A stretch of DNA of 64,000 bases from Bacteroidales bacterium (GTDB taxonomy: Bacteria > Bacteroidota > Bacteroidia > Bacteroidales > Muribaculaceae), in NCBI GenBank assembly GCA_019416285.1, contig DXXM01000011.1, positions 1 through 64,000 on the forward strand. Reading direction: 5' to 3'. The position numbers and the translations under genes are program-made. The notes under the pieces are model-generated. The model ran no database searches. It was not told the DNA's origin and saw only the letters and a program-made list of their open reading frames with translations. Shown piece after piece: positions 26,745 through 36,808 of the stretch; within the stretch, counting starts at the first letter, position 1; every line of letters begins with the position of its first letter.

Positions 26745-28226
26745 TTATTTCGGAAGAGTGATGAAGCGGGTGTAGGCCTCGTCCCAGGCTTCGTTGTTTT
26801 CAGGTTTCGGGGTGTATTCCGTGAGCTCGACGGATTTCCGGATCACATCGCGCATCTGGCGCAGTGTGCCCACCACTCCGGCGGCCTTGGCCTGGAGCAT
26901 GATGTTGCCGAGGGCGGTACATTCGACCGGTCCGGCTATTACGGGCATCCGGAGCACATCGGCCGTCATCTGATTCAGACGACTGTTGCGCGAGCCTCCG
27001 CCTATGATGTGCAGACAGCTGATGGGGAATGGTGAGAAGCGGCGCAGCATCTCCATGACCTGACGGTAGCGCAGGGCGAGGCTGACGAGTATGCAGCGGG
27101 TGATTTCGCCCTGTGTTTCGGGGACAGGCTGGTCAGCGGCCTTGCAATACGACTTTATGGCCTCCGTCATAGATACCGGACTGGCGAAATCGGCGGCGTC
27201 CGGGAAAATGATATATTTCATCGGCTCTGCAACGGCGTCGGCCATGGCAAACAGCGTGTCGAAGTCGGTGGGCAGTCCCTCCTTTTCCCATTCGTTGCGG
27301 CAGCTTTCGAGGAGCCACATTCCGCAGATGTTTTTGAGAAAACGGGTTGTGCCTTCCACTCCACCTTCGTTGGTGAAATTGGCCACACAGCTGTCGTCGT
27401 TTATAATAGGTTCGGAAACCTCGATTCCCATCAGGCTCCATGTGCCGCTGCTGAGATAGGCAAAACTTTCGTCGGCGGCAGGAATTGCGGCCACGGCCGA
27501 TGCCGTGTCGTGGCCGGCGACGGATATTACAGGTATCTGTCCCATGCCCGTGCGTCGGCTGACGGCCGGAGTCAGGCGTCCGATGACTGTGGCCGGCATT
27601 ACGAGCGGCGGGAAGATGTCGGGTTTCAGGCCTATCGCTTCAAGCAGAGCCGGTTCGATGCGCCGGGTGTTCGGGTTGAGCAGTTGCGACGTCGAGGCTA
27701 TGGTATATTCTGTCACCTCTATACCGCAGAGTAGGTAGCTCAGTGCATCGGGGAGAAACATGATGCGTCTGGCGGCCTGGAGAGCGGAGTTGCCGTCGCG
27801 TTTCATGGCCGAGAGCTGGAACAGGGTATTGAAGTTCATCACCTGGATACCGGTCAGGTCATAGACATGTTCGCTCGGGATGCAGTCGCGGAAAAAACGG
27901 GCCGGTTCATCGGAGGTGTGCGGGTCGCGATAGCTGAACGGATTGGCCAGAGGCAGACCGTCTGTCCCGAAGCAGACTATGTCGACCCCCCATGTGTCGA
28001 TGCCGACGGATGTGGGAGTGATTCCTCTTGATGCCAGGAGAGAGAGGGCATTTTCAATCTCGTTGTAGAGGTGGGGAAAGTCCCAATACTGATGGCTGGC
28101 CATGCTGACGATGTCGTGGCCGAACCGGGTCAGTTCCTCCAGGCTTACACTGTGGTCGGTCACGGTGCCGAGCACTGTGCGCCCGCTTGTGGCTCCGAGG
28201 TCTACTGCAAGAAATAGGTGTTTCAT
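26745..28226 (-). CDS. rhaB: Rhamnulokinase
   Basis: Cytoplasmic kinase of the FGGY family that phosphorylates L-rhamnulose at O1 with ATP. The N-terminal phosphate motif is LAVDLGATSGRTVLG. VGIDTWGVDIVCFG holds the sugar-binding and catalytic Asp region. The second ATPase-fold motifs are AGHDTASAVAAIP with SSGTWSLMG, and IIGGGSRNSRLNQMTADVL near the C-terminus. Its 493 residues fit the family. I start at ATG 28226; the frame is open from 28280, but the -7 box at 28256-28263 excludes that. First gene of the rhaB-rhaA operon. Confidence 0.95.
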   Translation of the reverse strand: MKHLFLAVDLGATSGRTVLGTVTDHSVSLEELTRFGHDIVSMASHQYWDFPHLYNEIENALSLLASRGITPTSVGIDTWGVDIVCFGTDGLPLANPFSYRDPHTSDEPARFFRDCIPSEHVYDLTGIQVMNFNTLFQLSAMKRDGNSALQAARRIMFLPDALSYLLCGIEVTEYTIASTSQLLNPNTRRIEPALLEAIGLKPDIFPPLVMPATVIGRLTPAVSRRTGMGQIPVISVAGHDTASAVAAIPAADESFAYLSSGTWSLMGIEVSEPIINDDSCVANFTNEGGVEGTTRFLKNICGMWLLESCRNEWEKEGLPTDFDTLFAMADAVAEPMKYIIFPDAADFASPVSMTEAIKSYCKAADQPVPETQGEITRCILVSLALRYRQVMEMLRRFSPFPISCLHIIGGGSRNSRLNQMTADVLRMPVIAGPVECTALGNIMLQAKAAGVVGTLRQMRDVIRKSVELTEYTPKPENNEAWDEAYTRFITLPK

Positions 28227-28255
28227 GATAGGCTTTAGGTTTTTGAGAGATGCCA

Positions 28256-28263
28256 CAAAGTTA
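28256..28263 (-). promoter_or_regulatory. -7 box of the rhaBA operon
   Basis: CAAAGTTA on the plus strand reads TAACTTTG on the minus strand, a full TAnnTTTG match, 30 bases before the rhaB start. A GCAA 14 bases further upstream is too close for a usual -33 element. Confidence 0.5.
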
Positions 28264-28429
28264 ATACGAGTGGGATGCAACGCCTATCCGTCCACGTTTC
28301 AATTATTGTGCGTTTTGTTCCAGTGAACTAAAATCGTATCTGCTTGCAACAATAAGAGGCTGTTTGACATTGGTTTGTCGAAACAGGTGCCTGAAATAAT
28401 TTGTGCATACGGCTGTGAAGCCGGATTTT

Positions 28430-30544
28430 TCAGTGATCCATCGCCACGCTATATTGCGAGAAGTGATTTGTGACGTAGGCTCTCGGCGAAACCCCGAAGT
28501 GCTTCTTAAAGAGTGATGAGAAGTGGCTCTGGTTTCCGAATCCGGTGCGCTCGCCCACTTCGCCCACGGTGTACTCGCGGGTCAGCAGCAGCTCGGCGGC
28601 GCGGTTGAGGCGGTAGACTCGCAGGAGGTCGTTGGGCGAGATGCCGGTCAGGGCTTTCACCTTACGGTAGAAATTGGTACGCGAGAATCCGAGTTCACGG
28701 CCGAGCATATTCACGTTGAGGTCACAGTTGTCAAGACTGTTGTCGATATAGGCGTAGAGTTTCTCAAGGAACTTCTTGTCGAGAGGCGAAAGCTCCTCGG
28801 GATTGCCTGGGTGTTCCATCGGCTGGTCGCTCAGTCCCGCGGAAGCGAGGATGAGGGTGGCCTGCTGGCTTCGCTTGACATAGAGATTGTTGACACGCGC
28901 AATCAGTACCTCGGGGCTGAACGGCTTGCAGAGATATGCGTCCGCGCCGCAGTTGTAGCCCTCGATTTTGTGTTCGTCGAGTATCTTTGCCGTCAGGAGG
29001 ATGACGGGGATGTGGCTTGTGGAACTGTCGGTCTTGATGCGGCGGCAGAGTGCGAATCCGTCAATGTCGCCCGGCATAAGCACGTCGCTGATTATTATGT
29101 CGGGACATTCTTCGGTGGCCTTGCGCAGACCTTCCTGGCCGTCGAAAGCCTGCAGGACAGTGAATTTGTCGCAGAACATGTTTGAGATGAAGGCGTTGAG
29201 CGACTCATTGTCGTCCACGATAAGTATTTTGGGCCGGAGTTCGTCGGTTTCATCCCCGTCGGGAGCGCCCGCAGTGGCGCTTTCGTCGTGTGGCGTCTCC
29301 TCTCCCTCCGGCTCAGCGGTCATTGTTTCGGCACCGACGGTGGCGCTGACGGAATTGTCCGGACTGATGTCGGGAGTGGTCTTGCGGAACTCCGACGGAG
29401 CGAAAGCCTCGTCGCAGGCGGGGAAAATGATTGTGAAAGTCATGCCTCCCTCCGGATTCTTGACCGTGCGGATGATTCCCTTATGCTCCTTGACAAGATG
29501 GGCCACAAAGTGGAGTCCGATACCGAATCCCTCGGTCTTTTTGCTCTCGTCGATACCTAACAGACGTTTGAACGGCTGGAAGATTTTGGGAATATCCTCC
29601 TCCTCCATTCCGCAACCGTTGTCGGTTACGGAAATGCAGGCATAGGTGTAGCCGTCGGTGGCGTCGAACTCCGCCGGGTTGCGGGTGAGCTCCAGCTTTA
29701 TGGTGATGGTACCGTTGTCGCTTGAATATTTGATGGCGTTTATCACAAGGTTGCTTATGATTTTCTCCACCTTGTCGCTGTCGTAGGTAAGCGTCAGATT
29801 TTCGTCGGCAGGTTTTTCGAGCCGGATGGTCACACGGTTTTCCGTAGCGTAGAATGTGTAGAGTTTCGCAAGCGATTCGAGCTGCAGCCCCATATCGGCG
29901 CGCGCCACCTGAAGGGGCAGGGTCTCGTTGCTGACGCGACGGAAACTCAGAATCTGGTTAATCAGAGTCATCAGGCGCTCTACATTGCTGTCGATGAAGT
30001 CGAATGAATCCTTTATCTGCTCCTCGGTCATGGTCTGATGATGGGCACGCAGATATTTGGCCGGGCCGCAGATGAGAGTCAGCGGCGTGCGGAGCTCGTG
30101 GGATATATTTGTGAAGAAGTTGATGCGGTTGGCGGTGATGCGTTTTTCCTGTCTGATACGCTCCTCCGAGAGTGCATATCTCTGCTTTATCAGACGGAAG
30201 CGGAGATAGCTGCGGTTGATGGTGAAGATTATTGTCAGCACAAGGATGAGATAGAGGAATATGGCGGGAGTGGAGAACCAGGGATTGGGATTGACCGTGA
30301 TGCCGAGAAGTTTCACCGGCGCCTGCCATTTGCCACCCTTGAAGCGGGCCTTGACATAAAATTCATAGTCGCCCGGCGAGAGGTCGGAGTAGGACACGCG
30401 GCTGTAGTTGCCGTTGAAGATGAAGTCCTTATCGCGCCCCTTGAGCATGTAGGCGTATTCGATGTCGCCGATTCGGTCGTAGCAGATGGCAAAATATTCG
30501 ATGTTGATGGAGTTGTCCCGGTGGTCGAGTGTAATCTCGCTCAC
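28430..30544 (-). pseudogene. HTCS, C-terminal half: histidine kinase, receiver and AraC domains (frameshifted)
   Basis: The back half of a hybrid two-component sensor split from the sensor half at 30622-32541. It starts in the Y_Y_Y beta-sandwich (YMLKGRDKDF, LSPGDYEFYVKA). A membrane helix follows near 90-112, then HisKA with NISHELRTPLT near 150, HATPase with NAIKYSSDNG, DNGCGMEEEDI and GFGIGLHFV, a receiver domain (ILIVDDNE near 437, phospho-acceptor Asp in IIISDVLMPGD near 484), and an AraC-type pair of helix-turn-helix motifs ending GFGNQSHFSSLFKKHFGVSP. All catalytic residues are intact. The GTG at 30544 is only a formal start. Adding one C to the C7 tract joins both halves into one protein of about 1,370 residues. 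Confidence 0.85.
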
Positions 30545-30621
30545 TGATGACTCCGTGCGGTTTCCGTCGTCGCCATCCAGTATGGGGCGGTAGTCAGGAA
30601 GAAGCCAGAGTCCGCGTGTAA

Positions 30622-32541
30622 CTATCGAAATAGGGGGGGTGGGGTATTTAAGTTAACTGACGAAACAATCTCTTCAAGTCCGGCATTCCCTCCGAACAGG
30701 ATTTTACCTCCCGGGAGTGAGGCCACGCATTTTTCATGAAACTGGTTTCCACCGAGGCCGTCGGCTTTCAGGTAGGTGTTGATGTGGCGTCCGGCTGAGT
30801 CGAAGCGGTAGATACCGTAGCTGCTGCTCGCCCAGATGTCGCCTCCGGAGTCCTGCGCGAGACCCACTATGTCGTTGGTCTGGTTTTCAAGGCAGGATGT
30901 GAGCTCCCGGGTCTTTGCGTCGAGCCGGAAGAGGCCGTTGTGGTAGGTGCCTATCCACAGATTCCTGTCGCGGTCGAGCATCATGTCTATGGCGCTGCTC
31001 CAGGCGCGCTGATGCGACGGTTCGAAATTGTTTACAGCCATGTTGTCGATGTCGACCATATAGAGATTGTCGGTATAGGCCGAAATCAGCATGCGGGAGT
31101 CATCGAAAGGTATGATTTTAGTTATGTTGTTGGAGCGGATTAGGGGAGTGGAGATTGTCTTGACCACCTCGAGTCCGGAGTTGATGATAAAGAGTCCGCT
31201 GTTGTCTGTGCCTACCCACATCTGTCCGTTTCTGTCCTCGGCTATGCTGACCACATTGACAAACGACGGAAATTTCTTAATGACCGAGAGCGCCGTGACG
31301 CCTCCCGACGGGCTGTAGGCGGGGCGGCATACTATAAGGCAGTTGTTGTAGCCTGCCCACAGACGCCCCTGGCTGTCGAAAGTCATTTCCTGGACGAAAT
31401 CATGGGAGAAGGAGTCGAGAGCCCGGACGGTATGGCTGTTGAAATACTGCCTGTCCCTGCTCTTGGGGTTGAACACTCCGAGACCTTTATAGCGTGTGCC
31501 CACCCATAGATTGCCGTTGGGGTCGATGGTGGTACGGGTCACAAATTCATTGCGGAATGTCTTGATAAGCGGGCGGTCGATATTGAAAATGCCCGTGCGG
31601 TCTGTCATCATGACCTCGCCGCGGTCAAATGTGGAAATCCAGATGTTCTTGTCCCTGTCATAGAACACGCTGTTGATTTCGGCTGTCTGAAGCTCGTTGA
31701 AATCAATATCGTGATATTTATGGCATACGGCATCGGAACCTGAGTGGTAGACGAGCACTCCGCGGTTGCCGGTGGCTACGAGATGGATTCCGTCGCCGAT
31801 TGTCAGTATGTGGTTGACCTCCGTGTCGCCCCCTATGGCTGTGGGTGACGTGGTGCGGTCAGCCGGATTGAAACTCATGACGCCGTTAGGAGTGCCGAGC
31901 AGCAGACGGTCAGCCGCACACGCTATAGTCCGGACCTGGCTTGAATTGTCGAATTTCAGTCTCACGGCGGGATTCAGGCCGGAGTCTATACCCATCATAC
32001 ATGTGCCGTTTGAAATCCACAGCAGACTGTCGGGCCCTGTTACGGCCGACACTATCTGGTCGCCCTCGACCTTGACACGCAGGTTCATGCTCCGGGTCTT
32101 TTTGTCTATTTCGTATAGCCCTTCGCCCCCATAGCAGAGAAGGCGGCCGCCATACTCCACGAATCCGTAACCGCACACATCGGTGTTGCCTCCATCCACG
32201 GTGAAACGGTGAAATGTCTTTGTGTTCTTTTCGAGTCCGCACACCCCGAGATTGGTCGCAACCATAAGCCATCCGTCTTTATCGGTCAGGAGACCGTTGA
32301 CTGAGTTGGACGGCACAGTCTGCACGTCGGCGGCATCGCCGAAATAAATATCATATTCATCTCCGAAACTTTTGCAGAGTCCGTTGGCTGTGGCAATCCA
32401 GATGTAACCACAGGCATCCTGTTCTATGGCTCGGACGCAGAGATTGGAGAGTTCAGTGCGCCTGACAGGTGTATAGGCTTTTGTATCAATACTCCCAAGC
32501 ATGCTCAGAAGCAAGATGAGGATTAGAGTAAGTGTTTTCAT
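30622..32541 (-). pseudogene. HTCS, N-terminal half: periplasmic beta-propeller sensor (frameshifted)
   Basis: A 639-residue product with signal peptide MKTLTLILILLLSMLGSIDTKA and about 14 propeller blades of the 'two component regulator propeller' type: IEQDACGYIWIATANGLCK, IDPNGNLWVGTRYKGLGVFN, AEDRNGQMWVGTDNSGLFII, LDRDRNLWIGTYHNGLFRLD, AQDSGGDIWASSSYGIYRFD. It ends FGGNAGLEEI, the usual junction to the Y_Y_Y domain, then runs into VNLNTPPPLFR and a stop just past the C7 tract. As drawn it would be an orphan periplasmic sensor. With the frame restored it would sense a glycan fragment and drive the divergent GH78/SusCD array. Start at ATG 32541. Confidence 0.88.
30633..30639 (-). other. Homopolymer C7 tract causing the HTCS frameshift
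   Basis: Seven G on the plus strand (C on the coding strand), beside T and GGGG. With seven C the sensor frame reads PPPLFR and stops. With eight it reads on through PPPPISIVTRGLWLLPDYRPIL and SSVSEITLDHRD into the kinase half with no stop. The length of this tract therefore decides whether the regulator is made. Confidence 0.85.
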
Positions 32542-32549
32542 GTCTGCGG

Positions 32550-32584
32550 CAAAGATAGAGATTTATTTTTATTATTGTTCAAAA
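32550..32584 (-). promoter_or_regulatory. Promoter of the HTCS gene
   Basis: On the minus strand TTTTG (32584-32580), a 22-base spacer, then TATCTTTG (32557-32550). The predicted transcript start falls almost on the ATG at 32541, so the message would have little or no leader. Confidence 0.6.
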
Positions 32585-32779
32585 CAAGTGTTGCCATGTT
32601 GTGACACTCATGGAGAGCCTGATATTTCGTGACTCCGCGCTCCGATATTTCGGGCGTTTCCGAAGGTTTTCAGCGTATTTTAAACAAGCATGATAAAATT
32701 TGGAACATATACCATTGCTTGTGTGCGAATATGCAGAAAAATGGCCTAAGTCCGACAAAGGGGTCGTGTGATGTGTGGC

Positions 32780-32787
32780 TAACTTTG
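32780..32787 (+). promoter_or_regulatory. -7 box of the GH78 array
   Basis: TAACTTTG, full consensus match, 82 bases before the ATG at 32869. The AT-rich leader after it has no obvious structure. Confidence 0.55.
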
Positions 32788-32868
32788 CAAGAGAACATAA
32801 TCCGGGAAGATTCCGTGTAAAAAATCTCCCTCAAATCAAACCGAGCAATCACATTTTTAAAATTCCAC

Positions 32869-34596
32869 ATGGATAGAAAGAAACTATGTCTGTTCGCTCT
32901 TCTGAGCGCAGCTCTACTGCCTAACACAGTCGCCGGCGAAATCAAGCGGACGCCGGTGCAGCCGACGCGCATCGTCTGGATGTCGGACACTACCGGCGAG
33001 TACATAAAGAATCCCGAGATACTGATGAAGGATTTCAAGGGTCAGGTGTCGGTGGCCGACAATAACTGTACGGTAATGCGCAGCAAGGGCAACCATCAGG
33101 CTGCGATACTTGTCGATTTCGGCAAGGAGCTCCACGGAGCCATCCGAATCTCGTCGGGTATGCGCGAGACATCGCGTCCTCTCAGGCTGAGGGTACGTCT
33201 CGGCGAGTCTGTTTCGGAAGCCATGAGCGATGTTACTCCGAATCACAATCCCAACAATGCGACAAACGAGCATGCCATGCGCGACTTTGAGATTCAGGTT
33301 CCCTGGCTCGGTTCGCTCGAACACGGCAACAGCGGTTTTCGTTTTGCGAGAATTGACCTTCTTGATCAGGATGTGGACTATCTGCTGCGCAATGTGCAGG
33401 CGATAAGCGTGATGATCGATGACCCGGAGACGGGTTCCTTCACTTGCAGCGACGAGCGCCTGAACAAGATATGGGAGACCGGAGCCTATACCGTGAGGCT
33501 CAATATGCAGGACTATCTGTGGGACGGCATCAAGCGTGACCGTCTGGTGTGGCTCGGCGACCTTCATCCTGAGGTTATGGCCGTCAATAATGTGTGGGGC
33601 AAGCACGATGTGGTGCGCCGCACACTCGATTTTGCCAAGGCCGACACCCCTCTGCCCGGCTGGATGAACGGTTTCAGCTCGTATTCGATGTGGTGGCTTC
33701 TGATTCACCGCGACTACTATCTGCACCATGGTGACCTGGATTATCTTAAAGAGAACCGCGACTATATCCTCGGCCTCGTGAAGCAGCTCGACGAATGTGT
33801 TGACGCCAAAGGGGAGGAGAACATGACCGGAGTACGCTTTCTCGACTGGCCCACTTCTGAGAAACTTGATGTGATACATGACGGACTGCAGTCGCTCACC
33901 TATATGACCCTCACAGCCGCGCGTCAGATTGCCGGCTGGCTTGACGACAGGGATATGGATGAGGTGGCGGCCGGATGCCTGGCGCGCATGGACAAGTTCG
34001 ACATCACACGCACGGACGCAAGTCAGGCTGTGAGCCTCAGTCTGCTGGCTGGTATGTCGAAAAATCCTCAGGCCGACTGCCGGACACTTCTTGAAAACGG
34101 AATAGAATCATTCTCGCCCTTCTATGGCTATTATGCTGTTGAGGCTCTCGCCGCAAACGGCCATGTCGGGGAGGCGATGAAAATGATAAGCGACTACTGG
34201 GGCGCGATGATTGACCTCGGTGGCACCACATTCTGGGAGGACCTCAATTATCCCGACACGAAAAACGCGGCGAGGATAGATGAGATGGTCCCCGAAGGCA
34301 AATATGACATCCACAGCGAGGGCGGAGCATATTGCTACGTCGGTCTGCGCCTGAGCCTGTGTCACGGCTGGGGTGCCGGCCCGACCCCGTGGCTGCAGCG
34401 CTATGTGCTGGGTGTCAAGCCACTCGAACCGGGATGCCGGACCATAGAGGTCAAACCGAATCTCGGTTATCTCTCCTATGCCAAGGGCTCTGTCCCCACT
34501 CCCTATGGACCCGTCGCTGTCGAAGCCCGCAAGGATGCGTCCGGCAAGACCGTGGTCAGCGTCAAGGCGCCTAAGGGCGTCAAAGTCTGCAAGTAA
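32869..34596 (+). CDS. GH78-type alpha-L-rhamnosidase (compact form)
   Basis: A 575-residue exported glycosidase. A signal peptide (to about residue 23) is followed by a beta-sandwich to about 195. The six-hairpin (alpha/alpha)6 catalytic domain begins about SCSDERLNKIWETGAYTVRL and contains the GH78 signature DGIKRDRLVWLGDLHPE near 216. MWWLLIHRDYY, GTTFWEDLNY and LCHGWGAGPTPWLQRYVLG are further family landmarks. The last ~80 residues form the usual C-terminal beta-sandwich (IEVKPNLGYLSYAKGSVPTPYG). It is shorter than most GH78 enzymes because it lacks extra N-terminal modules. First gene of the long plus-strand array, 64 bases before the next gene. Releases terminal L-rhamnose, feeding rhaBA. 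Confidence 0.85.
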   Translation: MDRKKLCLFALLSAALLPNTVAGEIKRTPVQPTRIVWMSDTTGEYIKNPEILMKDFKGQVSVADNNCTVMRSKGNHQAAILVDFGKELHGAIRISSGMRETSRPLRLRVRLGESVSEAMSDVTPNHNPNNATNEHAMRDFEIQVPWLGSLEHGNSGFRFARIDLLDQDVDYLLRNVQAISVMIDDPETGSFTCSDERLNKIWETGAYTVRLNMQDYLWDGIKRDRLVWLGDLHPEVMAVNNVWGKHDVVRRTLDFAKADTPLPGWMNGFSSYSMWWLLIHRDYYLHHGDLDYLKENRDYILGLVKQLDECVDAKGEENMTGVRFLDWPTSEKLDVIHDGLQSLTYMTLTAARQIAGWLDDRDMDEVAAGCLARMDKFDITRTDASQAVSLSLLAGMSKNPQADCRTLLENGIESFSPFYGYYAVEALAANGHVGEAMKMISDYWGAMIDLGGTTFWEDLNYPDTKNAARIDEMVPEGKYDIHSEGGAYCYVGLRLSLCHGWGAGPTPWLQRYVLGVKPLEPGCRTIEVKPNLGYLSYAKGSVPTPYGPVAVEARKDASGKTVVSVKAPKGVKVCK

Positions 34597-34660
34597 CGCC
34601 GCTAAAACGGCTCCTTCCGCCACGGGCAGCACCTAACACCTTAAAAACACTGTCTGAATC

Positions 34661-36751
34661 ATGAATTACAGAGAATTGCTATGCTCAGTCGCTGCGTTGA
34701 CGGCTTTTATGTCGCCACAGGCTGTTTCGGCCGACACGGAAACGATAGATCTCTATCCCGATACCTGGGTTGCGATTGACGGGATTGACCGCATCCTTCC
34801 CACCTCGGATGAATATCCGCTCCGCACGGATAAATCCCGCACGGTAGGAATATTCTATGTGTCGTGGCACTACGATTGGTTTCACACCAATTTCAAGTCG
34901 CCATACGCTTCCGACGTGACCAAAATACTGCAGGAGGATCCTTCAGCACGCCTTGACTATAACCACAGATTGTGGCCCCACGAGTTCGCCTACCACTGGG
35001 GAGAGCCTGAACTGGGATATTTCACAAGCTGCGACCCCTATGTGATAAGGAAAGATATATCCATGCTCACCGATGCGGGTGTGGATGTGCTGATTCTTGA
35101 CTGCACAAACGGAGTCTGCTACGTGGACGAGTGGAACGCACTTCTCACAGTCATGACCCAGATGAAAAAGGAGGGCAACGCAGTGCCCAAAATCTGTTTC
35201 TGGGGCTATAACAACGAGGTTGGCAAGCGCCTGAACGATATCTATGAGTATTATTATCTCGGCGAGCGCTTCAAGGACCTCTGGTTTTACTGGGACGGCA
35301 AACCGCTGATGCTTTACAATGAAAATGCCGACTATCCGCAGGGGATGCGCGACTTCTTCACCCTGCGGCACATGTGGTGGGGATATTACAGCATGGACGG
35401 CAAGCACTATGTCGGCACTGAGGACCACTGGAGTTTCGGCTATGAGATGCAGGACCCGCAGGTGAAGATGCTTGCTCCCGCAGAGCGGGCTTCGCGCCAC
35501 AAGGGACGCTACGAGCAGATGGCGGTCACTCCGGCGCAACACGCATCGACGATGGTCGGAAAATCATGGACTCTTGCTTCCGGCGAGCCTTCGCTTAACG
35601 AATATGACCTTCCGAAGAAAAAATTTTTCAACAGAAAGTGGATAGACCATCCGGAATATTACGGGTTCTATTTCAGCGAGCGCTGGGACGAGGCTCTCGG
35701 GGTCGACCCCGATTTCATATATATTAACGACTGGAATGAGTGGATTGCCGGACAGTTCGCTTATCCCGGGGGAGTGAATTTCATGGGCCGCAACAGCAAT
35801 TATCATTTTGTCGACCAGTACAATGCCGAGTTCAACCGCACAATCCAGCCGATGAAGGGCGGAGGCACCGATAATTACTACATGCAGATGGTGGACGGCA
35901 TACGCCGCTACAAAGGTGTGCGCGAGGCTCCGGTGGCCACCACTCCTGTCAGTCTTGACATAAATTCAGACTTTTCGCTTTGGGACGGGGTGGAAGAGAA
36001 GTATTACGACACTCCCGGCGATGTCATCCACCGTGATTACACAGGCTATGGCGGCAACAGATACTCGGACACTTCCGGCCGCAATGACATCCTGCTCTCG
36101 AAGGTGAATGTCAGCGGCAACAGAATCTCGTTTTATGCCGAGACAGCTTCGGACCTGACTCCGCATACCGATTCCAACTGGATGCTGCTTTTCGTCAACA
36201 CCGACTGCGATTTCAAAACCGGCTGGCATGGCTTCGATTTTCTTATAAACAAGGAATTTGAGTCGGACAGCAGGACGTGTGTCATGGCATGGGACTCCGC
36301 CGCCTCACGCTGGACTAAAGTCGCCTCGGCCGATTTCCGCACCGAGGGCAAGCGTCTGGTCATAGAGATGGCCCTGGCGGATATAGGTCTGACTGAATCT
36401 GAAAAAGGCAATTTCTATTTCAAATGGGCCGACAATCCGACCGATATTGACGATGTGATTTCACTCTGCGTCAGCGGTGACACCGCTCCCAACCGCCGTT
36501 TCTGCTATAATTACCGCTGGGATTATGCCTCGACAGGCATAGCCCGCGTGGAAGAGGCAGACCGCACGCTGAATGTCACCACCCTTGCAGGACGGGGCCT
36601 CAGGATTGACTGCGGAAGCCGATTTACGGTTTCAAATGTGCTTGGAACCGTGATGGCCGAGGGGCAGGGGCCGCAGACTGTCACCATGCCCGGACCGGGG
36701 CTCTATATCGTGGCTTCGGCCGGTAAATCGGCCAAGGTCGTGGTGAGATAG
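34661..36751 (+). CDS. GH99-like TIM-barrel glycosidase with CBM9-like domain, copy 1
   Basis: A 696-residue exported protein. A signal peptide is followed by a GH99-like barrel (about 65-430), with VGIFYVSWHYDWFHT at its start, LTDAGVDVLILDCTNG, and the INDWNEWIAGQ motif near 354, as in GH99-like/WbsX proteins where the WNEW segment holds catalytic glutamates. Residues about 445-630 are a CBM9/DOMON-like sandwich (NDILLSKVNVSGNRISFYAET, NWMLLFVNTDCDFKTGWHGF). The final ~65 residues, ending PGLYIVASAGKSAKVVVR, look like a secretion or anchoring tail. GH99 enzymes cut internal alpha-mannosidic links, but these proteins are divergent and the substrate may differ. The next gene is a paralogue without the tail. 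Confidence 0.7.
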   Translation: MNYRELLCSVAALTAFMSPQAVSADTETIDLYPDTWVAIDGIDRILPTSDEYPLRTDKSRTVGIFYVSWHYDWFHTNFKSPYASDVTKILQEDPSARLDYNHRLWPHEFAYHWGEPELGYFTSCDPYVIRKDISMLTDAGVDVLILDCTNGVCYVDEWNALLTVMTQMKKEGNAVPKICFWGYNNEVGKRLNDIYEYYYLGERFKDLWFYWDGKPLMLYNENADYPQGMRDFFTLRHMWWGYYSMDGKHYVGTEDHWSFGYEMQDPQVKMLAPAERASRHKGRYEQMAVTPAQHASTMVGKSWTLASGEPSLNEYDLPKKKFFNRKWIDHPEYYGFYFSERWDEALGVDPDFIYINDWNEWIAGQFAYPGGVNFMGRNSNYHFVDQYNAEFNRTIQPMKGGGTDNYYMQMVDGIRRYKGVREAPVATTPVSLDINSDFSLWDGVEEKYYDTPGDVIHRDYTGYGGNRYSDTSGRNDILLSKVNVSGNRISFYAETASDLTPHTDSNWMLLFVNTDCDFKTGWHGFDFLINKEFESDSRTCVMAWDSAASRWTKVASADFRTEGKRLVIEMALADIGLTESEKGNFYFKWADNPTDIDDVISLCVSGDTAPNRRFCYNYRWDYASTGIARVEEADRTLNVTTLAGRGLRIDCGSRFTVSNVLGTVMAEGQGPQTVTMPGPGLYIVASAGKSAKVVVR

Positions 36752-36808
36752 GGGAGTCCGGTCTCATTATATCGTATTTCACTGAATAATCAAACAGATA
36801 TCTTCATA

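Larger units (their letters stand above)
32542..32868. other. Divergent regulatory region between HTCS and the GH78 array
   Basis: These 327 bases contain the HTCS promoter, a direct repeat GATATTTCG at 32621-32629 and 32644-32652 (23 bases apart, about two helical turns), and a plus-strand -7 box TAACTTTG at 32780-32787. The repeat is a candidate HTCS operator. No gene is seen here. Confidence 0.5.

Noticed and set aside
28404..28424. Hairpin CGGCT/AGCCG followed by T run as plus-strand terminator
   Set aside because: No plus-strand gene precedes it, and on the minus strand no T run follows, so it does not fit the HTCS end.
30542..30544. GTG as a true start of a separate histidine kinase
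   Set aside because: The Y_Y_Y domain would be cut, there is no signal or promoter, and one added C restores a single gene.
32914..33879. 321-codon minus-strand frame
   Set aside because: Antisense to the GH78 gene; His/Val-rich shadow composition.
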